A stretch of 64,000 nucleotides of DNA from Chitinophaga pinensis DSM 2588. GTDB lineage: Bacteria; Bacteroidota; Bacteroidia; Chitinophagales; Chitinophagaceae. The notes beneath the pieces were generated by a model. That model did no database searches. It was not told where the DNA came from and saw only the letters and a list, made by a program, of their open reading frames with translations. Numbering within the stretch: position 1 is the stretch's first letter; each line of letters starts with the position of its first letter. The stretch spans positions 4,582,001 to 4,646,000 of the forward strand of contig NC_013132.1 in assembly GCF_000024005.1 (NCBI RefSeq). Direction: 5' to 3'. Position numbers and translations under genes: made by a program. This document shows, piece by piece, positions 42,690 through 50,655 of this stretch.

Positions 42690-42848
42690 CTGCGTTTTCA
42701 GATGGGAGCTCTGGCTGACGGTCTTTGAAGTTTATGCATGGGGCCTGGGTAGGTCGTGTTGGGCTTGGGAATGTCTATTGAGGTTATGGAAGGCGGATAG
42801 GCATACTTCAAAGACCTAAGGCCAGGGTCTCCATCTGAAAACCTCCGC
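42690..42848. repeat. Imperfect inverted repeat of about 46-bp arms
   Basis: Left arm about 42690-42737 and right arm about 42800-42848 share long complementary blocks (ttttcagatgg / ccatctgaaaa and gtctttgaagt / acttcaaagac) with about 65 bp between. Function unknown; possibly the remnant of a small mobile element. Confidence 0.65.
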
Positions 42849-42905
42849 TGTGAAGAGACTGTCACTGTGCTCAATAATAGCTATTGCTCTAATGCTGAAA
42901 ATAAA

Positions 42906-42932
42906 AAGGTGCTGATCATTGACCAGCACCTT
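42906..42932 (-). terminator. Orphan - strand terminator
   Basis: aaggtgctg (42906-42914) pairs with cagcacctt (42924-42932). On the - strand it runs into a T-rich stretch. It probably ended the YbhN-like gene transcript before the IS came between them. Confidence 0.7.
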
Positions 42933-43015
42933 ATATATTACCTTGATTAAAGAATAATCAAATTGACGTTTTTGAGAATACCTGGCTATAAACCTGACAG
43001 AACATCCGTATCGTC

Positions 43016-43034
43016 AATTCTTAATTCTTAATTC
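43016..43034 (+). repeat. Heptamer tract interrupted by the IS (left part)
   Basis: Two to three AATTCTT units end exactly at the left IS end. The rest of the tract resumes on the other side at 44473. Confidence 0.8.
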
Positions 43035-43092
43035 TATAGTGTCCGGTTAAAATTGGGATTACCCCTTTATTCCTTTCAAACTCAATATAGAT

Positions 43093-43138
43093 GGGAGGGG
43101 CTTACTGCTATTATAAAAGTAAGCCCCCCTCTTTTTTT
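43093..43138 (+). terminator. IS left-end terminator against incoming transcription
   Basis: gaggggcttact (43095-43106) pairs with agtaag(cc)cccctc (43118-43131), followed by a run of seven T on the + strand. It lies just beyond the transposase stop and would stop + strand transcripts entering from the left. Confidence 0.75.
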
Positions 43139-44375
43139 AAAAGGAGAATAATTTCAATTGCAGGTTTATCTGATCTGGCCCCTTATTATGCTGTAAAAGT
43201 GCATACTCGGGTTCTGCCAGAAAATTCATTAGGTGGATATAAGTGTAAAGATGTAACCTTAGAAAGCCAGTTAGGTTACTAAAAGACCATTTTTTACTCC
43301 CTTTCTCTGTCAGCTTGTCTTTTACGATCTTTGTCAGTAAATCCTTTATTAGCGTGCACCAGAGCTGTATACTTATAGCATTCTTGTTTTCACCTAAAAA
43401 ATTGTTTAATTGAGAGTTCTGCTTAATTCTTTTAAAAAGCATTTCGATTGCCCATCGCTTTTGATACAATTTCCTGATCGTTGTCGGCGTATAAGTAAAA
43501 TTGTTTGTTAACAGATGTATTTTCTTTTTTGTATTTCTATCGTAAATGCTGATTACACGCGCCGTCTGTACAGGACTTTTCTCCTCTGTTAGAGGGTTAC
43601 CTAGTTGAATAACCCAATCTTTTAGGATACCTTTTCTTTTATGGAGTATTTTTAATCTGTTTCGTGTCAATAATTTTATTTTCATACTCTTGGTTACACG
43701 AGTTACCCACGTGATCTCTTTTTCAGTCCATTCCTTCATGAGTTTATAGTTCACATAAGCTCTATCCATGGCTATTATAGAACCTGGCAAGAGCTCTAAC
43801 TGTGGCATAATGATTCTATCATTTTTGGCAGCTTCCGTCAGAATAGTAAAGCTTGGTAGTTCTGTTTTGGCCGTCATCAATACGTGCGCCTTTATTCCTC
43901 CCTTCTTTCTGCCGTCCATTCTAATTACACCTGCCCCCTTCATTACATTAGAAAATAGGCTGACCGTCGTCGAGTCCACTATGAATAACCGGTCAACCAA
44001 CGATTTTCTCTTTCGGCTGTCCGGGGAAAACGCTTGATAATGATGGTTATATAGACGATGATAGAGCTTTTCAAAAAACGCCACCGGACGCGTCCTGTTA
44101 GCATCGGAAATAGTGCTTCGACGCGGGGTATGTTTAATGCCCAAATGGTGAAGCCGATGCTGGTTGGCTAACAATCCTGTATGAAGCTCTCGTAATGAAG
44201 TACACTGATGAAAACTACTAAATAGCATTGTTACCAAATGGTCAAAAGCCTTAAAATGCTTATAATAGTAATCTGCGTTTGTCTCTCTACAGACTTTATC
44301 TATCAACGTGGTTGGTATAAAAGAAAGTAGTTGATTAAAAATCGGCTGTCCGGAAAAAAATTTACTTTTGCTCAT
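43137..44375 (-). CDS. IS4 family transposase
   Basis: 412 residues. The N-terminal part (KFFSGQPIFNQLLSFIP) resembles the DUF4372 domain found in front of many IS4-family transposases. The RNase H-like DDE core follows: first Asp in LFIVDSTTVSLF, second in IIAMDRAYVNY, and Glu in the signature YQKRWAIEMLFKRIKQN (Y-R-E-K). No frameshift or internal stop is seen. The string GRKKGGIKAHVLM is also typical. It is the only gene in the IS and is transcribed toward the left end. Confidence 0.93.
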   Translation of the reverse strand: MSKSKFFSGQPIFNQLLSFIPTTLIDKVCRETNADYYYKHFKAFDHLVTMLFSSFHQCTSLRELHTGLLANQHRLHHLGIKHTPRRSTISDANRTRPVAFFEKLYHRLYNHHYQAFSPDSRKRKSLVDRLFIVDSTTVSLFSNVMKGAGVIRMDGRKKGGIKAHVLMTAKTELPSFTILTEAAKNDRIIMPQLELLPGSIIAMDRAYVNYKLMKEWTEKEITWVTRVTKSMKIKLLTRNRLKILHKRKGILKDWVIQLGNPLTEEKSPVQTARVISIYDRNTKKKIHLLTNNFTYTPTTIRKLYQKRWAIEMLFKRIKQNSQLNNFLGENKNAISIQLWCTLIKDLLTKIVKDKLTEKGSKKWSFSNLTGFLRLHLYTYIHLMNFLAEPEYALLQHNKGPDQINLQLKLFSF

Positions 44376-44409
44376 AAGTAAGTTCTAGTGTGGTAACTTA
44401 AACTTACTG

Positions 44410-44438
44410 AAAAAGGAGGCCTCGGCCTCCTTTTTTTA
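44410..44438. terminator. IS right-end terminator upstream of the transposase
   Basis: aaaaaggaggcc (44410-44421) pairs with ggcctccttttt (44424-44435). It lies between the right end and the transposase start, so it would stop readthrough from the YbhN-like gene into the transposase. Confidence 0.8.
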
Positions 44439-44466
44439 TGACTTAATCCCATATTTTTACCGGACA

Positions 44467-45492
44467 CTATAGATTCTTAATTCCTAATTCTTTACTACCG
44501 CTTGCTTCCTGTGACTTATTCAACAAGGGAAGTGCAATCAGACTACCTAGTCCTACGATCAGTACCAGTAAGGTTTGGGCAGACCATACGATCCAGCCGA
44601 AGGCGTAGGCGGAAGTATCGAGTACGCCATATACCATTAGTGTGCGTTGTACCAGGAACTGATAAGCACCGGTACCACCTGGAGTAACGATCATACCTAC
44701 GCTACCGATGATCAGTACTGCCAGGGCAGCTTTTAAGCCGAGGTAGCGGGTTTCTTCCATACAATAGAAGCCCAGGTACATCATGGCGAAGTACATCGCC
44801 CAGATTAATATAGAGTAGAAGATGAACCAGCCTTTCTTTTCCATTTTACCGATGGAGCGGATACCGTCCCATACGCCGTGGGCCAGTGCACGGATCTTGA
44901 TACCGATACTGGAACGGGAGATCAGGCGGAAGCCGATAATGCCCAGCAGGATTACGCCAACCGCTATTCCTGCAAGGATAAGCGAGCGGGAACTGCCGGC
45001 GGCACCCAGCTTGTTTTCAATAGGAATCCATATCTCGTTAAGAAACAGACCGCCTATGACGTCTATCTGGATAACAACGGTGATGACCATCAGGATCAGC
45101 AGCAACAGCATATCCACTGCACGTTCAGCGATCATGGTACCTACGAGTTTGTCAACCGGTATCTTTTCATACCGCGCTACGATACCGCAACGGGTCACTT
45201 CGCCCAGACGGGGTACAGCCAGATTGGCCAGGTAACCTACCATGACGGCAAAGAAGGTATTCAGGGTACTGGGATGATAACCCAGCGGCTCCATAATCAG
45301 TTTCCAGCGTACAGCTCTGTACCAGTGGCTGGCAATACCGACGATGATCACGGGAATCAGCAGCCAGTAATTGGCGCGCTCCAGTGAACTGAAGATATCA
45401 TCCTTTTCCTTATCTGTAAGATTATGTGTAACGAGCCAAACTAATCCCAGCCCAATGGCTAAAAAGCAGATAAACTTCAAAAATTTGGGCAT
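44467..45492 (-). CDS. YbhN/UPF0104-type membrane protein (lysylphosphatidylglycerol synthase TM region family)
   Basis: 341 residues with about eight membrane helices and the family strings RAVRWKLIMEPLG, GYLANLAVPRLGEVTRCGIV and VTPGGTGAYQFLVQRTLM. This is the membrane half of MprF-like flippases; stand-alone forms are thought to be lipid or glycolipid transporters, with no proven substrate here. The last residues (KELGIKN) are coded by heptamer repeat, and the final Leu and TAG stop come from the right end of the IS. panD lies 28 bases upstream. Confidence 0.85.
   Translation of the reverse strand: MPKFLKFICFLAIGLGLVWLVTHNLTDKEKDDIFSSLERANYWLLIPVIIVGIASHWYRAVRWKLIMEPLGYHPSTLNTFFAVMVGYLANLAVPRLGEVTRCGIVARYEKIPVDKLVGTMIAERAVDMLLLLILMVITVVIQIDVIGGLFLNEIWIPIENKLGAAGSSRSLILAGIAVGVILLGIIGFRLISRSSIGIKIRALAHGVWDGIRSIGKMEKKGWFIFYSILIWAMYFAMMYLGFYCMEETRYLGLKAALAVLIIGSVGMIVTPGGTGAYQFLVQRTLMVYGVLDTSAYAFGWIVWSAQTLLVLIVGLGSLIALPLLNKSQEASGSKELGIKNL
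44473..44495 (+). repeat. Heptamer tract interrupted by the IS (right part)
   Basis: attcttaattcctaattct continues the AATTCNT series broken by the IS, and codes on the - strand for the C-terminus of the YbhN-like protein. Confidence 0.8.
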
Positions 45493-45520
45493 AGTAATAG
45501 TAATTTTTTGGGATCAGCGC

Positions 45521-45865
45521 TTACAATTTATTATTTTCTTTCGGGAATATGGCAATAGGAGTATGTTTTTTAGCCTCCTCAAAGTCCATAGACGCATAAG
45601 AGATAATGATCACTATATCGCCAACCGCACAGAGGCGGGCAGCGGGGCCATTCATACAGACAACGCCTGAACCGCGTTTGCCTTTTATGATATAGGTTTC
45701 CAGGCGTTCTCCATTGTTCACGTTAACTACCTGTACTTTTTCGTATTCAATAACGTTCGCAGCGTCCATGAGATCTTCATCAATAGTAATGCTTCCTACG
45801 TATTGCAGGTTTGCTTCAGTGATTACTGCGCGGTGGATCTTACTTTTCAGTACTTCAATATGCAT
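45521..45865 (-). CDS. panD: Aspartate 1-decarboxylase precursor
   Basis: 114 residues, near the usual 115-130. It makes beta-alanine for pantothenate. The self-cleavage site is Gly24-Ser25 in YVGSITID, where Ser25 becomes the pyruvoyl cofactor. [21 protein letters not shown] is the conserved C-terminal part. It has its own -7 element and lies downstream of panC with a 136-bp gap. The YbhN-like gene follows 28 bases later, probably in the same transcript. Confidence 0.95.
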   Translation of the reverse strand: MHIEVLKSKIHRAVITEANLQYVGSITIDEDLMDAANVIEYEKVQVVNVNNGERLETYIIKGKRGSGVVCMNGPAARLCAVGDIVIIISYASMDFEEAKKHTPIAIFPKENNKL

Positions 45866-45904
45866 GTTAAATATATCCCACTCCTGTGGGTTCTAGTGTG
45901 TCAG

Positions 45905-45912
45905 CAAAATTA
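45905..45912 (-). promoter_or_regulatory. Candidate -7 promoter element (TAATTTTG) for panD
   Basis: On the - strand this matches TAnnTTTG about 40 bases before the panD ATG. Confidence 0.45.
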
Positions 45913-46001
45913 GGGAAAAAATATAATACAGTGCTTCGGTCCCAACAGACACATGGACTGTGGCCTGTTTGAGACGGTATACTGTATTAATTTCGCATGG
46001 A

Positions 46002-46859
46002 TCAGTTGACCTGCATGTTATCTATCAGTCTGACACCGCTGCTTGTTTCCTTTGCGGCGACAACTGCATATAAAGGGTCGGTACCAGGGGTTGCAGGGAA
46101 GCTGATGTTTCCATCCGGTTGTATAGACACCATTTCCAGGTAGTCTACATCGAAACCATTGCTTTCCAGTTCGCCGATACCCTGCGCCGAGAGTTCCTTC
46201 AAAGGAGCGTCGTGGATATGCGCCTTGATACCATTCAGTGCCCGGGAGATGTGGAGGGCGTTTTGTCTTTCGGCCGGATTGAGGCGAAGATTACGGCTGC
46301 TCATGGCCAATCCGTCTTCCTCTCGCTTAGTAGGGCAGATGACCAGTTCTACATCCAGCTGGAGTACTTTGATCAAGCGGTTGATAATCAGGCATTGCTG
46401 AAAATCTTTCTGTCCCATGAAGAGTTTGTCAGGTTGTACCAGGCCCAGTAGTTTATGCACTACCTGCCCGACACCCTGGAAATGGCCCGGACGGTGTGCC
46501 CCTTCGAGTATAGTTTCAAGTGGTCCGAAGTCATAGTGCATCTCGGGCGCCAGTCCGTTAGGGTACATTTCCTGCACAGATGGCAGGAACAGTACATCAT
46601 TACCGGCGGCAGTAAGCAGGGTAACGTCCTGATCTATAGTGATAGGGTATTTTTCAAAGTCGGCCGGATCATTAAACTGTGTAGGATTGACAAATATGCT
46701 GCAAACTACCAGATCGCTATTTTCTTTTGCCGCGGCGATAAGGGACAGGTGCCCTTCGTGTAATGCCCCCATAGTAGGCACAAAACCAATACGTTTGCCT
46801 TCTTTCCTGGCTGTTGATAAAAGCCTTCCGAGATCGTCTTTCCGCTTGAACAGATACAT
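46002..46859 (-). CDS. panC: Pantothenate synthetase
   Basis: 285 residues. It joins pantoate and beta-alanine with ATP. It belongs to the cytidylyltransferase-like fold: FVPTMGALHEGHLSLI has the HxGH motif, KREEDGLAMSSRN the KMSKS-like loop, and LFMGQKDFQQCLII a conserved core strand. It is divergent from the glycogen-synthase-like gene. PanC uses the product of PanD, the next gene downstream. Confidence 0.96.
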   Translation of the reverse strand: MYLFKRKDDLGRLLSTARKEGKRIGFVPTMGALHEGHLSLIAAAKENSDLVVCSIFVNPTQFNDPADFEKYPITIDQDVTLLTAAGNDVLFLPSVQEMYPNGLAPEMHYDFGPLETILEGAHRPGHFQGVGQVVHKLLGLVQPDKLFMGQKDFQQCLIINRLIKVLQLDVELVICPTKREEDGLAMSSRNLRLNPAERQNALHISRALNGIKAHIHDAPLKELSAQGIGELESNGFDVDYLEMVSIQPDGNISFPATPGTDPLYAVVAAKETSSGVRLIDNMQVN

Positions 46860-46920
46860 AATTTATTGCTTAAAAGGATGTTAAAAGTGCCAATTTGTCT
46901 TTTCTTCCGTTAAAAATCCG

Positions 46921-46928
46921 TAATTTTG
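46921..46928 (+). promoter_or_regulatory. Candidate -7 promoter element (TAATTTTG) for the glycogen-synthase-like gene
   Basis: TAnnTTTG match 41 bases before the ATG at 46969. A TTTG at 46894-46897 lies 23 bases upstream, slightly long for the -33 element. Confidence 0.5.
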
Positions 46929-46968
46929 CAAACCAAATTAAAAATTACTGCATTAATATCAGCATTAG

Positions 46969-47787
46969 ATGTCCACAAAGAAACGAATTCTTTTTATTGC
47001 TCAGGAAATGTCGCCATATCTGGAATTAACAGATTATGCGAACATGGTCAATAAAATGGCAATTAAGTCCAATGAGTCCGGTCTGGAAGTGCGGGTGATC
47101 ATGCCCCGGTTTGGCATTATCAACGAGAGAAGGCACCGGTTACACGAGGTGGTAAGACTGTCTGGCATTAACATTGTGATTGAGGGTGACGATTATCCAT
47201 TGATTATCAAAGTAGCTTCTTTGCCGAACGCCCGTTTACAGGTGTATTTCCTGGATAACGAGGACTATTTCAAGCGTAAAACCTTATTTACGGATGAAAA
47301 CGAGCAATTCTACGACGATAATGCAGCCCGTGCAGTATTTTTCTGTAAAGGAGCATTGGAAACGGTGAAGAAGTTCGGCTGGCCGCCTGACATTATTCAC
47401 TGCAGCGGATGGATGACTTCGTTGATCCCTTTATATCTGAAGACTGCCTACAAGAAAGAACCGGTATTTGCCCACTCTAAAGTGGTTTACTCCATGGAGC
47501 CGAACAGCTTTAAGGAAAAACTCGGCGCCGGCTTCGTTAAAAAGGCAACCATCAGCACCCAGATCAAAGAAAAAGACCTGGAACTGTATAAAGAAGGTAC
47601 CAACAGTGCACTGAACAGAGGCGCAGGTAAATACGCCGATGCAGTGATACTGGCCGGAGAAAAAACTGAAAAGAAAGTTGTAGATGAACTGAAGGCGGAG
47701 AAAGGCAAGATCATCCTTCCTTACAAAAAGGATAACGAGGATCTGGCAGACTACCTGCAGCTGTATACACAACTACTCGGAAAATAA
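46969..47787 (+). CDS. Short glycogen/starch synthase-like protein (GT5 N-terminal domain only)
   Basis: 272 residues, about half a GT5 glycogen synthase. KKRILFIAQEMSPYLELTDY and VRVIMPRFGIINERRHRL match the N-terminal Rossmann domain, and FGWPPDIIHCSGWMTSLIPL the conserved DIIH segment. The sugar-nucleotide-binding KxGG motif expected near the start is replaced by ELTDYANMV, and the C-terminal domain is missing. It may not be an active glycogen synthase. Such short forms beside panC recur in Bacteroidota, as far as I recall. Function uncertain. Confidence 0.8.
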   Translation: MSTKKRILFIAQEMSPYLELTDYANMVNKMAIKSNESGLEVRVIMPRFGIINERRHRLHEVVRLSGINIVIEGDDYPLIIKVASLPNARLQVYFLDNEDYFKRKTLFTDENEQFYDDNAARAVFFCKGALETVKKFGWPPDIIHCSGWMTSLIPLYLKTAYKKEPVFAHSKVVYSMEPNSFKEKLGAGFVKKATISTQIKEKDLELYKEGTNSALNRGAGKYADAVILAGEKTEKKVVDELKAEKGKIILPYKKDNEDLADYLQLYTQLLGK

Positions 47788-47805
47788 CATTGACCATCAA
47801 ATGAT

Positions 47806-47835
47806 AAAGCCTCGTTAAAAGCGAGGCTTTTTTTA
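47806..47835 (+). terminator. Rho-independent terminator
   Basis: aaagcctcg (47806-47814) pairs with cgaggcttt (47822-47830), followed by a T run. It ends the glycogen-synthase-like gene transcript. Confidence 0.88.
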
Positions 47836-47867
47836 TTGACGGAAAACTCATTTTCAAAGTTTTTTCC

Positions 47868-47875
47868 TATTTTTG
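47868..47875 (+). promoter_or_regulatory. Candidate -7 promoter element (TATTTTTG) for metK
   Basis: TAnnTTTG match about 95 bases before metK. The leader that would follow includes a hairpin formed by 47878-47890 and 47915-47931. Confidence 0.4.
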
Positions 47876-47969
47876 GCGCAGTTTACCATTAAGCTTACCA
47901 CCAAACGGCAAAAAAATGGTAAATTGTACTGAATCAATACTAATCTAAAAGCCGAAATTCAAAAAGTTT

Positions 47970-49223
47970 ATGCCTTATTTATTTACCTCAGAATCCGTTT
48001 CCGAAGGCCATCCGGATAAAGTGGCCGATCAGATATCAGATGCATTAATAGATCATTTCCTTGCCTATGACGCAACTTCGAAAGTAGCTTGTGAAACATT
48101 GGTAACAACTGGTCAGGTGGTATTGGCCGGTGAAGTTAAATCTGAAGCTTACCTGGATGTGCAGGAAATTGCTCGTGAGGTAATCCGTAAGATCGGCTAT
48201 ACGAAGAGTGAATATATGTTCGAAGCTAACTCCTGTGGTATCTTCTCTGCTATTCATGAGCAGTCTCCGGATATCAACCAGGGTGTTGAGCGTAAAAACC
48301 CGGAAGAGCAGGGTGCAGGCGACCAGGGTATGATGTTCGGTTACGCTACCCGCGAAACTGAAAACTATATGCCACTGGCACTCGATCTGGCACATAAACT
48401 CCTGATCGAACTCGCAGCCGTACGCCGCGAGAACAAAGAAATCGCTTACCTGCGTCCGGATGCTAAATCACAGGTAACCATCGAGTACTCTGACGATAAC
48501 AAACCTGTTCGCATAGATACGATCGTTATCTCTACCCAACACGATGATTTCGATGCAGAAGGTACCATGCTGGCGAAGATCAAGGAAGATATGATCAATA
48601 TCCTGATCCCACGCGTTAAAGCACAGCTGAAACCTGAATTACAGGCGCTCTTCAATGATCAGATCACTTACCACATCAACCCGACCGGTAAATTCGTAAT
48701 CGGTGGTCCTCACGGTGATACCGGTCTGACCGGCCGTAAGATCATCGTTGATACCTACGGTGGTAAAGGTGCGCACGGTGGTGGTGCATTCTCCGGTAAA
48801 GATCCTTCCAAAGTAGACCGCTCCGCAGCCTACGCTACCCGTCACATCGCTAAAAACCTGGTAGCTGCCGGTCTTTGCGATGAAGTACTGGTACAGGTTT
48901 CTTACGCGATCGGTGTGGCTAAACCATGTGGTCTGTTCATCGATACCCGCGGTACCGCTAAAGTTAAAATGACCGACGGTGAAATTGCAAGAAAAGTAGA
49001 AGAGATCTTCGACCTGCGTCCATATGCTATCGAACAGCGTCTGAAACTGCGTAATCCTATCTATAGCGATACAGCAGCTTACGGTCACATGGGCCGCGAC
49101 AGCAAAGTAGTCAGCAAAGTGTTTAACAAGGGTAAAAAGAACGAAAAGAAAGTAGAAGTAGAACTGTTTACCTGGGAGAAACTCGACTACGTAGAAAAAG
49201 TAAAAGCTGCATTCGGACTGTAA
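47970..49223 (+). CDS. metK: S-adenosylmethionine synthase
   Basis: 417 residues. It makes S-adenosylmethionine from methionine and ATP. Conserved strings are [36 protein letters not shown] (methionine-site loop), [20 protein letters not shown] and [20 protein letters not shown]. It is slightly longer than the E. coli enzyme (384), as usual for Bacteroidota. A single-gene unit with its own promoter, a structured leader and a terminator. Confidence 0.97.
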   Translation: MPYLFTSESVSEGHPDKVADQISDALIDHFLAYDATSKVACETLVTTGQVVLAGEVKSEAYLDVQEIAREVIRKIGYTKSEYMFEANSCGIFSAIHEQSPDINQGVERKNPEEQGAGDQGMMFGYATRETENYMPLALDLAHKLLIELAAVRRENKEIAYLRPDAKSQVTIEYSDDNKPVRIDTIVISTQHDDFDAEGTMLAKIKEDMINILIPRVKAQLKPELQALFNDQITYHINPTGKFVIGGPHGDTGLTGRKIIVDTYGGKGAHGGGAFSGKDPSKVDRSAAYATRHIAKNLVAAGLCDEVLVQVSYAIGVAKPCGLFIDTRGTAKVKMTDGEIARKVEEIFDLRPYAIEQRLKLRNPIYSDTAAYGHMGRDSKVVSKVFNKGKKNEKKVEVELFTWEKLDYVEKVKAAFGL

Positions 49224-49247
49224 TCAGTCATCATGCATAAGTTATAG

Positions 49248-49286
49248 GAAAGGTCGTTCGCCAGCTGGTGAACGACCTTTCTGTTT
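49248..49286 (+). terminator. Rho-independent terminator after metK
   Basis: gaaaggtcgttc (49248-49259) pairs with gaacgacctttc (49270-49281), followed by tgtttt. Confidence 0.85.
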
Positions 49287-49398
49287 TATGGCAGGCAGAT
49301 GTGGTTGAGTATAAGTACTTACTGTATATTGGTTATATTTCGGATATATGATATATATCTGTTATCTTGCAATGCCTTTACCTGATAAGGCTTTGCAT

Positions 49399-49456
49399 AT
49401 AGTTACGCTTCGTTCATGCTTCGTGCAGCAACGGAGCACTAACGAAGGATAACTAT
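49399..49456. repeat. Imperfect inverted repeat upstream of secreted unknown genes
   Basis: atagttacgcttcgtt (49399-49414) is nearly complementary to aacgaaggataactat (49441-49456). The loop repeats gcttcgt-like words. It lies about 50 bases before the next start and could be a protein-binding site or leader hairpin. Confidence 0.6.
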
Positions 49457-49503
49457 AGTTTAACTAATCCCAGGCAAAGAAAGGACAATACATACCCTAT
49501 ATC

Positions 49504-49992
49504 ATGAAATACCTGATCCCCTTAACAGTCCTGTGCGGACTGCTTTCCCTGCCATGTATGGCGCAATCGGTTGACAAAGAAGCTGTTCCCGGATATTACA
49601 TTTTCAAATCGCTGACTTTTGATGATCCTGTGGATATTAACAGGGATGGTAAATCATCCAGAGAATTTGCCGACGAGGTAAATGCCTGCGCCATCGACAT
49701 GGTGTACGAACTTAATGCCGATGGTACTGGTAAATACACCGTAGGGCAGCAGGAAAAAGACTGTAAAAACAAACAGGAGAGAACGATCAAATGGAAGATC
49801 AGAAATGGCAAAGCAGGAGGCCCAGGCGCCGGAAAAACCTACCTGGTGATCAGTGATGCCGATGGCTTTGATCCGACGCCGTTTGAGATCGTTAAACAGG
49901 CAAAAAATGCCCTGGTAATCCGTGGTGAGTTCAGAGACGGATCTGACTCCACCGCATCCGCTGTACTTGAATTAAAGAAGAAAAAACCTTAA
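49504..49992 (+). CDS. Exported protein of unknown function
   Basis: 162 residues. Signal peptide 1-21 (ending CMAQS). The mature part has beta-strand character (VPGYYIFKSLTFDDPVDINR, DMVYELNADGTGKYTVGQQE, ERTIKWKIRNGK) like small lipocalin-type barrels, but no family is firmly recognised. Two Cys residues in the mature part (NACAID and EKDCKN) could form a disulfide. It is followed six bases later by a second exported unknown, so the two probably act together. Confidence 0.65.
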   Translation: MKYLIPLTVLCGLLSLPCMAQSVDKEAVPGYYIFKSLTFDDPVDINRDGKSSREFADEVNACAIDMVYELNADGTGKYTVGQQEKDCKNKQERTIKWKIRNGKAGGPGAGKTYLVISDADGFDPTPFEIVKQAKNALVIRGEFRDGSDSTASAVLELKKKKP

Positions 49993-49998
49993 TACACC

Positions 49999-50574
49999 AT
50001 GATCAGACTGAATTTCCCGAAAGCGGCCCTGCTTTTCCTTTCTATGGGCGCCGCTACCTGTAGCTTTGGACAAGGAAAATACAAACAGGATACCGACAAG
50101 ATGGAGAAGATGTACAAATTGCTGGAAGTAAAGCCGACAGCAGAAAAAATGTACAGTTACAAAGGATGTTTCGTAATGAGCGGAGACACTATTAAAAGTG
50201 TCAAAGATGCTGAAGCAGATGCTTATATGGCTTACATCAAATCCATTGACGTCTTTTCTGAAGATTATCTGAACGCAGAAAAGAAATGGTTCAATGGTAT
50301 CCGTAAGGATATTACGAAGAATGGCTTCAGCCTGGAAAAGATCGAGGATAAATACTACGGAGAAAATCCTGATGCTGTGAAAGAAGAACTGAAGTTACGT
50401 AAGAACGTTGCAGGCTACTATTTTGCCCGCTATTTCGGCGGTATCAAGAGAGGCGGTCACTGTGTGTTTAAGTCCACCTTCACCAAAGCTGGTTATGATA
50501 TGAAGATCGCCGCTACGCATATCGGTGAGGACTGGTATATCGACTGGATCAGACAAGGTAAAGATCGTAATTAG
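49999..50574 (+). CDS. Exported protein of unknown function
   Basis: 191 residues. An N-terminal signal peptide (about 8-25, ending SFGQ) is followed by an acid/Lys-rich helical stretch (KYKQDTDKMEKMYKLLE). A mixed domain comes next, with two Cys (YKGCFVM and GGHCVFK) that may pair. The end (YDMKIAATHIGEDWYIDWIR) looks like beta strands of a compact fold. Not recognised as any family. The start lies six bases after the previous stop, so the two are one transcript. Confidence 0.65.
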   Translation: MIRLNFPKAALLFLSMGAATCSFGQGKYKQDTDKMEKMYKLLEVKPTAEKMYSYKGCFVMSGDTIKSVKDAEADAYMAYIKSIDVFSEDYLNAEKKWFNGIRKDITKNGFSLEKIEDKYYGENPDAVKEELKLRKNVAGYYFARYFGGIKRGGHCVFKSTFTKAGYDMKIAATHIGEDWYIDWIRQGKDRN

Positions 50575-50585
50575 TATAAAAGCAG

Positions 50586-50614
50586 AAGGTGTATCAGTAA
50601 GATACACCTTCATT
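50586..50614. terminator. Hairpin terminator between convergent genes
   Basis: aaggtgtatc (50586-50595) pairs with gatacacctt (50601-50610) around a 5-nt loop, just after the two exported unknown genes and facing the end of the large - strand operon. Confidence 0.75.
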
Positions 50615-50655
50615 TGTTTTGCTTGTGGGCGGTTTATCAATAAGTAGTTCTGTTC

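Larger units (their letters stand above)
42293..43015. other. Intergenic region with G-rich inverted repeat
   Basis: About 720 bp between ppk1 and the IS-bearing repeat. The 42470-42850 part is unusually G/T-rich on the + strand with repeated gttggg words and a large imperfect inverted repeat. A terminator lies at 42906-42932. An 82-codon frame at 42470 is not convincing. Confidence 0.5.
43035..44471. mobile_element. Complete IS4-type insertion sequence, about 1437 bp
   Basis: Ends carry near-identical terminal inverted repeats beginning tatagtgtccggt and continuing with a few mismatches through gggatta (about 25 bp). One - strand transposase fills the middle. Both ends have hairpins with T runs facing incoming transcripts (43093-43138 and 44410-44438). 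CTATAG is present at both borders (43034-43039 and 44467-44472). The target was a heptamer repeat tract, so the exact duplication cannot be told from the repeat; attc occurs on both sides. Looks intact and possibly active. Confidence 0.9.

Noticed and set aside
42470..42718. 82-codon frame in the G/T-rich region
   Set aside because: Composition rich in Gly, Leu, Cys and Trp, no start signal, and it overlaps the inverted repeat.
43035..44471. Composite transposon carrying the YbhN-like or pan genes
   Set aside because: Only one IS copy is present in the window and the neighbours are ordinary chromosomal genes.
47835..47969. Known SAM riboswitch upstream of metK
   Set aside because: No SAM-I, SAM-II or similar conserved core could be recognised; only a simple hairpin is present.
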